A stretch of 64,000 nucleotides of DNA, from positions 2,170,001-2,234,000 of the forward strand of contig JALJCQ010000015.1 in NCBI GenBank assembly GCA_023091665.1, read 5' to 3'. Positions 1 to 9,225 of the stretch are shown here, one piece after another. Under the pieces are notes generated by a model. That model ran no database searches and was not told the DNA's origin. It saw only the letters and a list, made by a program, of their open reading frames with translations. The DNA comes from Pythium myriotylum (lineage: Eukaryota > Oomycota > Peronosporomycetes > Pythiales > Pythiaceae). The position numbers and the translations under genes were made by a program. Numbering within the stretch: position 1 is the first letter of the stretch; every line of letters begins with the position of its first letter.

Positions 1-28
1 ATTAGCTGAGAAGCAAGAATCAAGCAAA

Positions 29-784
29 ATGGTTGCCTCTAAGAAGACGGTATGGAAGAGACTCGCTTTGTCTTGATGGCGCCCGTCGCTGTCGGCTCCT
101 CGCTGCTGCCTACACCTCTCTTCCATCCGTTGGACGAGGATCGAAATGAATGAGCAAAGCGCTGGAGCGATCGCCTCCTCACTGTCACGGAGAGTCGAGG
201 CCTCGCTCCGGAGCGGCGCTCACAACCATTGCGACCCACGATAACTGGTTACAGAGACTTTGCCCGTGGTTGAGCTCCATCTACAGCATAGAGCTCCTGC
301 GAGGCAGAAGGCGGAAGTCGACCTGCTAGCAGCGACGGCGGCGACATCTCACCGAAACATGACAGGAAGCGCTGACATCGTATGCGTATTATTCGTGATG
401 CCGAGAACAGAAGAAGACCACGGAGAACATCAACTCGCGTCTGCAGTTGGTGATGCGCTCGGGTAAGGTCGCGCTTGGCTACAAGCAGACCCTGAAGAGC
501 CTCCGCTCCACCAAGGGTAAGTTCTCAACATGCTCAGTGCCAGGAAGGAGAAAGTTCTTATTCATGTGTTCTCCATAGCCAAGCTCGTGATCATCGCCTC
601 GAACACGCCCCCGCTCGTCAAGTCGGAGGTTGAGTACTACTCGATGCTTGCCAAGACGCCTGTGCACCACTTCGCCGGTACCAACAACGACCTTGGTACG
701 GCCTGTGGTAAGTACTTCCGCGTCGGTGTCATGACCGTCCTCGACGCCGGTGACTCGGACATCCTCCGCTCGGCCTCGGAGTAA
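29..784 (+). CDS. RPL30: 60S ribosomal protein L30 (eL30), complete, 3 exons
   Basis: Structural protein of the large ribosomal subunit. Exons 29-49, 411-516 and 579-784 join in phase to give 110 residues, close to the usual length of about 110-115. The N-terminus MVASKKT, the central [10 protein letters not shown] and [11 protein letters not shown], then [28 protein letters not shown] and DPGDSDI-like DAGDSDILR are diagnostic of eL30. Exon 1 is only 21 nt and is followed by a 361-nt intron starting GTATGG; the second intron (517-578) is 62 nt and starts GTAAGT. The long first intron is unusual for this window. L30 regulates splicing of its own transcript in yeast; whether it does so here is only a possibility. 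The RRP7 gene lies tail-to-tail downstream. Confidence 0.96.
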
Positions 785-999
785 ATCTTTCGTCAGATGA
801 CAACGGATCAACTTTAGCTTAGTCTTTCGCTCAGCCAAGTTAATACCATGTCTTCTTGAGGCATCAATGGGTTGTATCTGCTTCGTAAAGTCGGTGGGCA
901 CAGTGATCCAGGTTTGGAGTCCTTCTCTCAGTCCTTTAATTCACATGTCCCAAAGAATCGGTACTACTATGTTCACTTCAACAAGGAAAATTGTTGTGT

Positions 1000-1986
1000 C
1001 TATTCTGGCTTGAACTTGTTCGCTTTTTTGAGTTTCTCGACAATTTGTCGATCCTCTTCGAAACGTTCTCGCAGAGACTTCAATTCTACACCGCCGCAAA
1101 ACAGAGGTCAGCTCAGCACGACTTGGTACAATGATAAAACGTAAAAGATACGTACGCCCTCTCTTCTTCTCGCGCATCTGGAAACGGTAGAAGTTCTCCA
1201 GCTCCTTTGACTTCTGCTTCTTGATCGGCTGAGCGAACTCCTCTGGCAAAGGCTTCTTTCTCTTGGAGCTTACAACCGTGACGAAACCATCTTCATCTAC
1301 CTGATTCTTCAGTTCTTCGAGCCGGCGCGTCTCCTATGATTTTTACAGCAACGATCTATCAGTTCTAGGAGAAGACTCAGGAAAAATAGTAAGGCCGTAC
1401 CTCCTCTTCTTCTGCATCGAAGTTGGCCATGAATCGATCAGCGATGTTCTTGACGGCTTCAAGGCCGGGTTTGTTGGCACGGTACTGCTCCAAATAGGCT
1501 TAAACATACACACAGAGAATTAGTGTCAACTTGTCGTAACAATGCTGACCGCGAGCTTGTAGCAGTACCTTGAAGCCCTGTCGTCTCGAAGGGCATATCG
1601 CATTCCAACTGAGTAACCTTGAGCAGTTCCTCCACGGCCTTTTCGGACTTGAAAACGACATGCGCCGTCTTTGCAAGAAGCGGGTCGCTCTCGTCAGGAA
1701 CTGATCCCGACACGATGTGCTGAACAGATCCAACGCTCGACAAACACTTGCGCAGCCAGTCGTCGTCACTGTTGGTCGGCAGATTCACGATGTAGACCGT
1801 GCGCCCCGCAGCGAAGATCGACTCGCCGCCTTTCTCGCCCTCTTTCGTGTGGTGCTTCTTGACGTAAATGTATCGCTGGAACGGGCCGCGCGCCAGTGGC
1901 AGCGCGATCGCGTGGTACCCGCCGACAGAAGTTGCCATCGATGTTGCTTGGACCTGCTTGACGCCGATTTGGCTGGGCAGCAGCAT
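1000..1986 (-). CDS. RRP7: Ribosomal RNA-processing protein 7 (RRP7), 4 exons
   Basis: Nucleolar small-subunit processome factor needed for 18S rRNA maturation. Exons on the minus strand are 1569-1986, 1401-1498, 1156-1333 and 1000-1085, with phases that close to 259 residues. The N-terminal half has the RRM-like fold (TVYIVNLPTNSDDDWLRKCL). The middle reads EDGFVTVVSSKRKKPLP. The C-terminus has the family signature ELENFYRFQMREKKR followed across an intron by LRERFEEDRQIVEKLKKANK. Human RRP7A ends with the same ELLNFYAWQHRE / LRKKFEEDKQRIELL pattern. The start used is the first ATG (1986); an ATG at 1938 (MATSVGGYHAIALPLARG) is a good alternative because the family usually begins close to that block. 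It is head-to-head with the IQ-motif gene, so the two probably share the promoter between 1987 and 2118. Confidence 0.92.
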
Positions 1987-2118
1987 GTGCGAACTTAACA
2001 AATCAAATGATACTAAATCATTACACCAAATGTACCATATTTATGGTACTATCTGCAAGGACACGCTCAAAATGGCACTTGTCGAAAGTGGAGCCATGGA
2101 TGGTCTGCTTGCTCCGTG
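1987..2118. promoter_or_regulatory. Putative bidirectional promoter RRP7 / IQ-motif gene
   Basis: Only about 130 bp separate the two divergent ATGs (1986 minus, 2119 plus). The interval is AT-richer than the coding flanks and must carry both start regions. This is positional inference; no recognised core element was identified. Confidence 0.5.
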
Positions 2119-4647
2119 ATGAGCTCGCGGTTGACTCCGAGCCCCAATCCAGCTTGGGAGAGTCGAAGTCTCGTACCGCGCTCGCTGGACGCGCCACTTG
2201 GTGTATTGGATGTCTCCACGCTCCGGTTGTTGCTCAGCTCAACCCAATCGTCCAGCCTTGAAGACGAAGCCCAACAAGACAATTCTCGACCAACGTCCTC
2301 TGAGCTGGCGCGAGCCTATGGCGTCGATAGCTCAAGTATCTCAGAGAAATTTCGAAGTCCACGCGGGCACAAACGTGGGAAGGAGAAGCGAGCACGCCGA
2401 CCGGTGGCAGCTGTGCTGGAGCCCATCAAAGTTCGCGTGCCACCATTTCGAGGTCGCCACACGGTCCACTTGAATCAACAAGGAAATCACGAAAGCTCGG
2501 AACTTGTTCATTCAAGGCGAGATGCACTTTGTTCCCAGGGTTACGATCATGTCGATGGCAGTGTTCGTTTGAAGATGCCTAAGGCTGCATACCGTCCCAG
2601 TCACTGCCTCCAACGTAGATGTGGAGATGACGAGCTGCGCCAAGAAATCCAGTGGATCCAGACCCACTTTCCTGTGAGGCGACTTGCGAATCCCAAATGC
2701 TCTCTTGCACTGAGGTGTGAGTTGTTTGTGAATACGCTGAGCACGAATTTGAATCGATTCGCAATGCGTCGTACGATATCCCAATGGAAGTCGTTCATAC
2801 AGAAACAGAAGAAAGCAGAAGCCACGAAGCTCCGTGCCTTCAATCGGATCGTTAAATCGGTTGAGCACATGGTTAGAGATCGTGTCGCCAATTCTTTCTT
2901 TGTTTGGTTTCGCTGGGTTCTCACGTGCCAAGAACTGGAGCGTCTCGCTGCTGCTATCAGCCTTCAAGACTGGTTACTATTGTACCGATCCCGTCGAGAA
3001 GCGCGTGTGCGGCGAACAGAGATTGCTACCGCCCGAGCTGTTGCAATTGCGAATGCTCATGCTAGGACCATTCAAAGGTACCTTCGAGCTCACATGACCC
3101 GGCTGCATCTGACAAAGATTGTAAACTCAGTGAGCACGATCCAGAGGTTTTATCGCTCCGTCAGAAGGCGACACTGTGCTTATAGAGAGCAAATGAAGAT
3201 GAGGCAGCTAGAAGACGTGTTAGCTCACGTGCGGAGAGAGGAACAGCTTCAGTTCATTATCGAGCGAACACGCAACTCGCTTACGTGCAGAATTACCCAA
3301 CAATGGAGGCGGTACGCAGCTTGGCGTGAGCAACTCGCGGTTGATTATGTGGCTAGTATCGTGGATCAAATTGAGTTCCACGCTGCAGTTATGTCTATAC
3401 AAAGTCATATCCGAGGATACCAATGCAGATTTCGTATGAAACGCGAGGTCAAGGCTGTGGGTTCAATCCAGAAAGCGTGGAGGCAACACATTTCGCGACT
3501 TAGGGCAAGAGAAGCACGAATGATTCTAAACTTACGTCGAAACATGGCTGCTAGATGTCTACAGCAAACTTTTCGACGCAACCACGATTGGAAGAAGTAC
3601 CGCACCGTGATGGCAAAGTCTTCGAGGCCCATGTTTCTTCGGGCCCTCCACGAATCCCAGTCCTTTCGAACCAAGTACCTCATTCCCATCATTAAGAGTG
3701 CCGTTTCTGTAATTCAATCGGCATGGAGACAACACTTGCGTCACGTGAAGTGGAAAAGCAAACGCGATTCTGCGGTGAGGCGGATTCAGCATTGGTTTCG
3801 CCGAGTTTGGGTGGTGCTCAGATGGCAATCTCTGGTACAAGCAATATGGAATAACTACACAGAGACGCGGAGGCAGATTGCGGCTTCAGTAATCCAGCGA
3901 TGGCACAAACAGCGTCGTCAACACAGGGCTAGCCTATCTGCCTTCCAGTTCATGGAATTGATAAGATCGGTGGTGGTTATTCAGCAATTCTTTCGCCGAA
4001 AGACAGATCGTTGGCGCCGCTTGTCTAAACTTGTACTGACCCAGCTTCTTCCTCTTGCTCGCGTAGCGGTGAACAAAATCCAGAAATGCTGGCGTGCGTA
4101 TTTAAGCAAGAAGCGAGAGCTCTTGGCCCAATTCCGCCTTAGCCGTAACTGCACCTTTTCACCTCTCCCTAAAGGCATACATGAACTACAGAGCTTCCTC
4201 CTGAACCAACGACGAGAGTTTGTTCGCCGTGAGGCAGCTGCCACAACAATTCAAAAGGCAACAAAGCAATGGGTCGCAAGGCGAGAGGGCAAACTGTTGA
4301 TGAAACGGTATCGGGTTCTTTTCCAAAAGGAGTTGCGACGCAAGGCCCAGCGCCAGATCATCCACGCCAATCTCGCCGAGAAGCAGCACGAACGCACGAA
4401 GCGGAAGAAGCCAGAGGTTGAACTTCCGAGTCCTGCGGCATTGTCGACGCATTCGACGACAACTCCATCACCCACAGAAGCCGGTGCCGCAAGTGCAACT
4501 AGCCGCTCCACGTCGCCAATGACAACGCGCGCAAGAGAGCCGACAACTGAGCCCAGTGACGGCTCCGACGTGGTCAGGTGCTGGAGCGAGGAGCATCAGT
4601 GCTTTTACTGGTACAACCCACGGACTGGGGAGTCTTCCTGGTGCTAG
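2119..4647 (+). CDS. Multi-IQ-motif protein with C-terminal WW-like domain
   Basis: Intronless ORF of 842 residues. The first ATG is at 2119; the preceding in-frame codon is GTG. After a low-complexity N-terminus of about 220 residues there are roughly eleven spaced IQ motifs, for example TIQRYLRAHMTR, SIQSHIRGYQCR, SIQKAWRQH, VIQSAWRQHLR, RIQHWFRR, VIQQFFRRK, KIQKCWRAYLSKKR and TIQKATKQW. Such arrays bind calmodulin or myosin-light-chain-like proteins. The last 25 residues (CWSEEHQCFYWYNPRTGESSW) have the Trp-Tyr-Tyr-Asn-Thr-Trp spacing of a WW domain, ending two residues after the second Trp, so the usual terminal Pro is absent. Multi-IQ proteins of this type occur in centrosomal/axonemal proteomes, but the exact orthologue is not recognised; a cytoskeletal or ciliary role is inference. 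Confidence 0.88.
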   Translation: MSSRLTPSPNPAWESRSLVPRSLDAPLGVLDVSTLRLLLSSTQSSSLEDEAQQDNSRPTSSELARAYGVDSSSISEKFRSPRGHKRGKEKRARRPVAAVLEPIKVRVPPFRGRHTVHLNQQGNHESSELVHSRRDALCSQGYDHVDGSVRLKMPKAAYRPSHCLQRRCGDDELRQEIQWIQTHFPVRRLANPKCSLALRCELFVNTLSTNLNRFAMRRTISQWKSFIQKQKKAEATKLRAFNRIVKSVEHMVRDRVANSFFVWFRWVLTCQELERLAAAISLQDWLLLYRSRREARVRRTEIATARAVAIANAHARTIQRYLRAHMTRLHLTKIVNSVSTIQRFYRSVRRRHCAYREQMKMRQLEDVLAHVRREEQLQFIIERTRNSLTCRITQQWRRYAAWREQLAVDYVASIVDQIEFHAAVMSIQSHIRGYQCRFRMKREVKAVGSIQKAWRQHISRLRAREARMILNLRRNMAARCLQQTFRRNHDWKKYRTVMAKSSRPMFLRALHESQSFRTKYLIPIIKSAVSVIQSAWRQHLRHVKWKSKRDSAVRRIQHWFRRVWVVLRWQSLVQAIWNNYTETRRQIAASVIQRWHKQRRQHRASLSAFQFMELIRSVVVIQQFFRRKTDRWRRLSKLVLTQLLPLARVAVNKIQKCWRAYLSKKRELLAQFRLSRNCTFSPLPKGIHELQSFLLNQRREFVRREAAATTIQKATKQWVARREGKLLMKRYRVLFQKELRRKAQRQIIHANLAEKQHERTKRKKPEVELPSPAALSTHSTTTPSPTEAGAASATSRSTSPMTTRAREPTTEPSDGSDVVRCWSEEHQCFYWYNPRTGESSWC

Positions 4648-6083
4648 AGAAGAGGTCCGCGGGGACAGGGGATTCTTCCTTGGGGAAATCCCAAGGATCC
4701 ACAGGGCCAAGATGCATCCGAAGACGTTGGCGTTTGGGAGGGACCATGAGCGTCTGGGTTTGCTCGCCACATTCCCCTAATGGCACGTCAACTTGAACCT
4801 CGAGCGCGAGCTGCCGTCGCAATGATTCACGTGTCGTGCCGTCTCCCCGTTCTGTGTGTACTTCGCCCAATGGCAGACTGGTTTAGGATACTCGATCTGA
4901 TCGGTCGGAAGGTGAGGAAGGAGCTCTTGTGATCTGCTTAGAACGCTGACACCATGCTGAAGGAGAGCACACTCGTGCAATGGTGCCAACCGAGGTCTTA
5001 GCAATCCTATGGTCAATGCATGTGTGCAGAACAGTCGCAGCTCAACGACTGGGATGACGGGCGGTGGTGATCAGAGGGACCGCAGTCGCACTGGGAGGTG
5101 AACTGAACCAGAGGTGTGATCTCCCTTCTTCAACACCCTTCTTGTGGACAGGAACCCCCTCAGACGTGCGTGGATTCCGTCGTGGCTCCGAGGTGGTGCT
5201 CTTGAAATCTGGTTTTCTGTTTCACGTGCACACTCCCTCGTCTTCCATTCTCCACATCCCACGATTGCAAAGGCTCGACCAGAAGGGCCGGCCGTGCCGT
5301 GAAGGCGACCCACTCACCCAACCAACCATCCCATGGCTTTGCCTGCGGATCCGTTGCAAGTCCATTGAGGAGGTCTTCTCCCATTTCAGTACATTTTGCT
5401 GCTTGGTTGCGTGAACGTTCACCAACTTCAACCTCGTGTGCTTGGGGTCTGGCTCATTTCTCCAAGTGCAACCTCCCCATTGAGTGGTGACGCGTCCCCC
5501 TGAGGACGGTTTCTGATTGGCCGACCCAAGCAGCCTTTGCCGAAAGTGTCTCGTCGGGCGTGTCATCGCTTGCACTTGAAGCTCCCGCGACCTGAGATCC
5601 GACCAATCAGATCCACGAACAAAGAGGGTTCGGGTTGTCCGTTGACAGGGCCACGAACGTGAACGGGCGCGACTGCATGAACGGGCGCGGACGTCGGGAG
5701 AGTTCAGCTGCCGGCGGCGCCGAAGCAGCCTCCGGCTCTGCGGGGAAGAAGACACGCGAGGGCGACGAGGGTGGGCACGGCGTTTGCGCGACGCAAGTCA
5801 GCCAGTAAAGTGGTTTGGTGTCGCACGAAAAAAAGATGCGAGAGCCACCAAGCAGCGCGCCGCCAAGAGAGACGGAGTGGATGGTCATCCTTTCGAGAGG
5901 GATCACCAAGCAGGCCGACGGCGATGGATGGATGGATATCGATGCATGGAGACGTGTCAAAAATGGAGAATGGATATTCGAGGGGATAAATAAGGCTAAG
6001 CTACGATCACTTGAACACCCAGTGGATGTGCCCTTGGTTGAGGAGGGGAGGGACGGGATAAATATGCTGCGCAGGCTAGTGGC
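4648..6083. other. Intergenic, 1.4 kb, no supported gene
   Basis: Short overlapping ORFs on both strands (longest 177 codons, minus strand, 5222-5755) show no recognisable domain, no consistent splice structure and no ATG-led reading frame with protein-like composition. The stretch contains CCAAT-type boxes in both orientations near 5510-5615 (GATTGG and CCAATCAG). It probably holds the 3' ends of both convergent neighbours and possibly a non-coding transcript. Nothing more can be supported. Confidence 0.6.
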
Positions 6084-6830
6084 TTACTTCTTCATCTTGC
6101 CGCCGTGCGACCAGCAGTAGCCACCCGACTTGGGGCCCTTGTTGCATCCTTCCAGCTTGCAGAGGCGCTTGCCGCCGTGGCTCCAGCAGACGCCGTTCTT
6201 GCGCGAGGCGTTGAGGCAGCCTTCGACCGTGCAGCGCTTGCCACCGCCGTGGCTGATGCACAATCCGAGGCTGACGGCGTGCTTCTGGCAGCCTTCTTCA
6301 GCACAACGAAGGCCGCCACCGTGGGCGATGCAGTAGCCACCCGCCTTGGCACGCTTCTTGCAGTCGTGCATGCCGCAGAGCTTGGCGCTGTTGGAGCGCT
6401 TGTGTCGGTCGTTCGAGTCGCAGGCGCCTTCGCTGTCCGAGTAGTCACTCGCGGGGCTCATCTGCGAGAGCTGGCTGAGGGCCGCGCCGGCGAGGATGTT
6501 CTTGAGGGCAGTCTCGGAGCACGTTGGGGTCTGAAGCTGTTTGTAGATCTCCATGCAGCTCTGCTTCTGCGCGGGGCTCATGGATTGCGCGTGCGCTTCG
6601 CACTTGGGGCTCGCGCACGGGCTCTCGTCGCGGCGCATGATCGAGCCGATGGACGGGAGCCGCGTGATCGTTGGAAGCGGCGACACGGCGCGCGGCTGAG
6701 CGGCGCTGAGCACGTCACTCATGCCGAGCGTGCGCGGCGGCGAGGCCGTGCTGACGAAGAGCGACGGGAGGCGCACGGCCGGCTTGTCGTGCGCGTAGTG
6801 GTCGTCGAGGGGCGCGAGGAGCAGTTCCAT
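6084..6830 (-). CDS. Four-repeat Cys/His zinc-finger protein, WRKY19-like family
   Basis: Single exon, 248 residues, ATG at 6830. Residues 1-150 are Ser/Pro-rich and probably disordered. Residues 151-245 hold four tandem units of about 24 residues with pattern C-x4/5-C-x(n)-A-x2-GG-x-C-x2-HGG, for example CGMHDCKKRAKAGGYCIAHGG and the last C-x-HGGKMKK. Oomycete genomes carry many such proteins, usually annotated as WRKY transcription factor 19-like although no WRKYGQK domain is present; none is present here either. The Cys and His spacing suggests zinc binding and possibly nucleic-acid or protein binding. The function is not known. The gene sits alone between two gene-poor stretches. Confidence 0.85.
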   Translation of the reverse strand: MELLLAPLDDHYAHDKPAVRLPSLFVSTASPPRTLGMSDVLSAAQPRAVSPLPTITRLPSIGSIMRRDESPCASPKCEAHAQSMSPAQKQSCMEIYKQLQTPTCSETALKNILAGAALSQLSQMSPASDYSDSEGACDSNDRHKRSNSAKLCGMHDCKKRAKAGGYCIAHGGGLRCAEEGCQKHAVSLGLCISHGGGKRCTVEGCLNASRKNGVCWSHGGKRLCKLEGCNKGPKSGGYCWSHGGKMKK

Positions 6831-9225
6831 CGTGGACGGGGAGACGTCACGGACGAAAGGAGGGGAATTACGGAATGAGCGCTGTCAAACCCGGGGCACT
6901 GCGGGCGAGAAAAAAGCGCGGTCCGCCCCATAGTGAATCCGAGAGGCGGCGGCTGTCTGTCGACGCACAGTGGTGCACGCACATGGACGAACCAGCGGCC
7001 GCGCGCCCTAGCCCTCACGTCTATTTTTCCGAGCGAGGTGTTGAGATGCCGGTGTGTTGAGAGGTGCTTGGTGTGTCGTGCGTCGGCACCAGGCAGAACT
7101 TCAAACGCGTCTCATTGGTGGATTCCGACGCCGACCGCGGCGCTGATTGGGCCCCGTCTTGTCGTGTTTGCCGTTCTTCAAGTGGTGGCGGCGGGCGCAA
7201 TTTGAAGATCCGGAGCCGCCCGACTGACTGGCCAGTCGAGCGACGTGGCTTTCGCGGTCAAGGGACGAAAATGGAACATTCCCCGGGCCCGGTTGAAGCT
7301 CGGAATAGTCGGCGCTGACAGGGCGGAGCGAAGCGGAAGGCCGCGGGAAGACACGCAAGGACTCGGCCCAGCCGAGTGGAACGCGCGGGCCAAGTTCAAG
7401 CTGATGGCGCCAGCATCAGCGAGAACGGTCCGACGGGCGCCAGGGATTCCGGCGTGATGGATGCGCGCCGCTTGGATCGACCGAGACGGTGACACGCCAA
7501 GCGCCAGCGCCTCGACGATACTGCAACATCAGCTGCAAGAGACGCCCCGAGAGTCCAGTTCCGCGAGCGCAATCATGGTATCCACTCGGTAGAGAAACAC
7601 GGAGACCATGTTCAGGTCTCTGGAGAGACAGCTAGTATCCTGGTTGTAGAGGGATGACTGAGGTGGGAGAATCCCAACCTCTGCATGGTCCGGATGGTGA
7701 CCGATTCTCTTGAGCTCGGTGACATGTTCATCTGGTCGGCTCAACCTGGTTGAGCTCATGGACGGCTGGTTTACTTGCTCGAAGCTCATCCAAAATAATC
7801 ACACGTGCGGAAACTGTGGGTTCTCGGGATGAGATTGATGCAGGCGGGAGAGGAAACGATCCCAACAGAGTTCCGATCAGGCCATAGTACAGTAAAATAC
7901 ATGTACATAGTTGGTCATGACATTCAGTGTATCCTGTTGTGACTCGCGTGGTGGCGCGAAATCAAAGAACAAGGAGAGTATTCTTCTTATCATGTCGCGC
8001 CGACCAGGTCGAAGTTGACGTTTCAAACAAGCAGAGTGTGGCGGAGGAGGGAACGTCGCTGGCTTCTTGGTCATGTGGAAGCTACGAACTGTCCAATTCT
8101 AGGTTCTGAGCCAGACCTGTGGGCCTGCATGCGAGACTCTTCAAGTGTCGCGAGTCAGAGTCGCCAGCCCTTGCGAATGGAACGACACATGTGTAGCACC
8201 GGCACTACTCTGCGGACCACTCCAGTCATCAAAGATGAACTTGCATGACCACTGGCCTTCGAAACCACGCCCTGGTAAAGTGTGGGCAACTCAATTTTAC
8301 CTTTCTAGCTGCTTTGATGGCATATCCAGTGTACACAGCTTTCACAGGTGCAGGCACCGAGTCGCGCATCGTCACACTCTGCACCATCTTGCCGTCTGAA
8401 CTGGAAACGCGCAAAGTGATAAAGGTGGGAGGGCGAAGAGAGCCAGCAATAGCCTCTCAGCCAAACGTTGTGGCGAGGTACGAACGAATTTCCAGTGAAA
8501 CTCTTCGCGTTGTGCACAATGGATTCTACTTTGTTCAACCGGATTCTCATGCTGGATTTTGTGCAGGATTTCTCAGAACACGGGCGTGCACAGCCACCAT
8601 CTCAGCTACCCTTGCTTCGACAGCCTGAAATGAGAGGCGCTCTCTTCCAGACCCACTTCCTTTCGCTGTAGAAGACATGCACAATGTTGCCTCAGGATTC
8701 GCGCTCTTCGGTGTCAAACTGCACGTGAGAGACCACCGAGAACACGGCAAAGTCAGGAGGTGTCCCGATTGAGATGGGTTCATTCGTTTGACACCCTGGC
8801 TCTTCTCTTGCCGTTGAACTTGCTCGACACGTCACGAACTCGCCCAGAAAGTCGGACCGCCTCGTCTGCTGCACTTGAACTTTCGAAGGCCACGTCGGAC
8901 TGGCTCGTGACACGTCTGACGCGAAGGCGAGTGATTGGCTGTCTTCAAGTGTGACGAAGCAGAGGGTTAGGGTTGCCGTCTGCGAAGACTCATCGCTGGG
9001 TGCGAGAGTGCCTTCATAACCAGATGTCGTCCAACGAAAATGTTGACGCTGACACTCTTGGAAATCTGGTGGTTGCTCCCCAATCGTTTTACACTCCGCC
9101 ATGGGGTCCAATTGACGCGTTCACAGTACGCGTCAGTGGTGACGACCAAAGGTTTCCATGGATCGGGTGACCTTTGAAGATCGCTTTCCGTGTCCCCAGT
9201 GACAACCCAAAGGGATCGATCGGCA
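6831..9225. other. Intergenic, 2.4 kb, no supported gene; short hairpins
   Basis: Several ORFs of 60-140 codons exist on both strands but none shows family features or a coherent splice model. The proximal part (6831 to about 7200) is the likely promoter of the minus-strand zinc-finger gene and holds ATTGG motifs (CCAAT on the minus strand) near 7108 and 7144. A perfect 8-bp inverted repeat with one-base spacer lies at 7739-7755 (gctcaacc / ggttgagc), and imperfect ones lie near 7593-7614 and 7656-7680. A GGGTTAGGGTTG stretch near 8963 resembles a telomere repeat but is too short to interpret. Confidence 0.55.

Noticed and set aside
5222..5755. 177-codon minus-strand ORF
   Set aside because: Arg/Ser-rich sequence typical of an antisense frame in GC-rich DNA; no recognisable family.
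8960..8975. Telomere-like GGGTTAGGGTTG
   Set aside because: Fewer than two repeat units; expected by chance in 64 kb.
8692..9111. 139-codon minus-strand ORF upstream of TMEM260
   Set aside because: No domain, no splice context, and it lies in the likely promoter of TMEM260.
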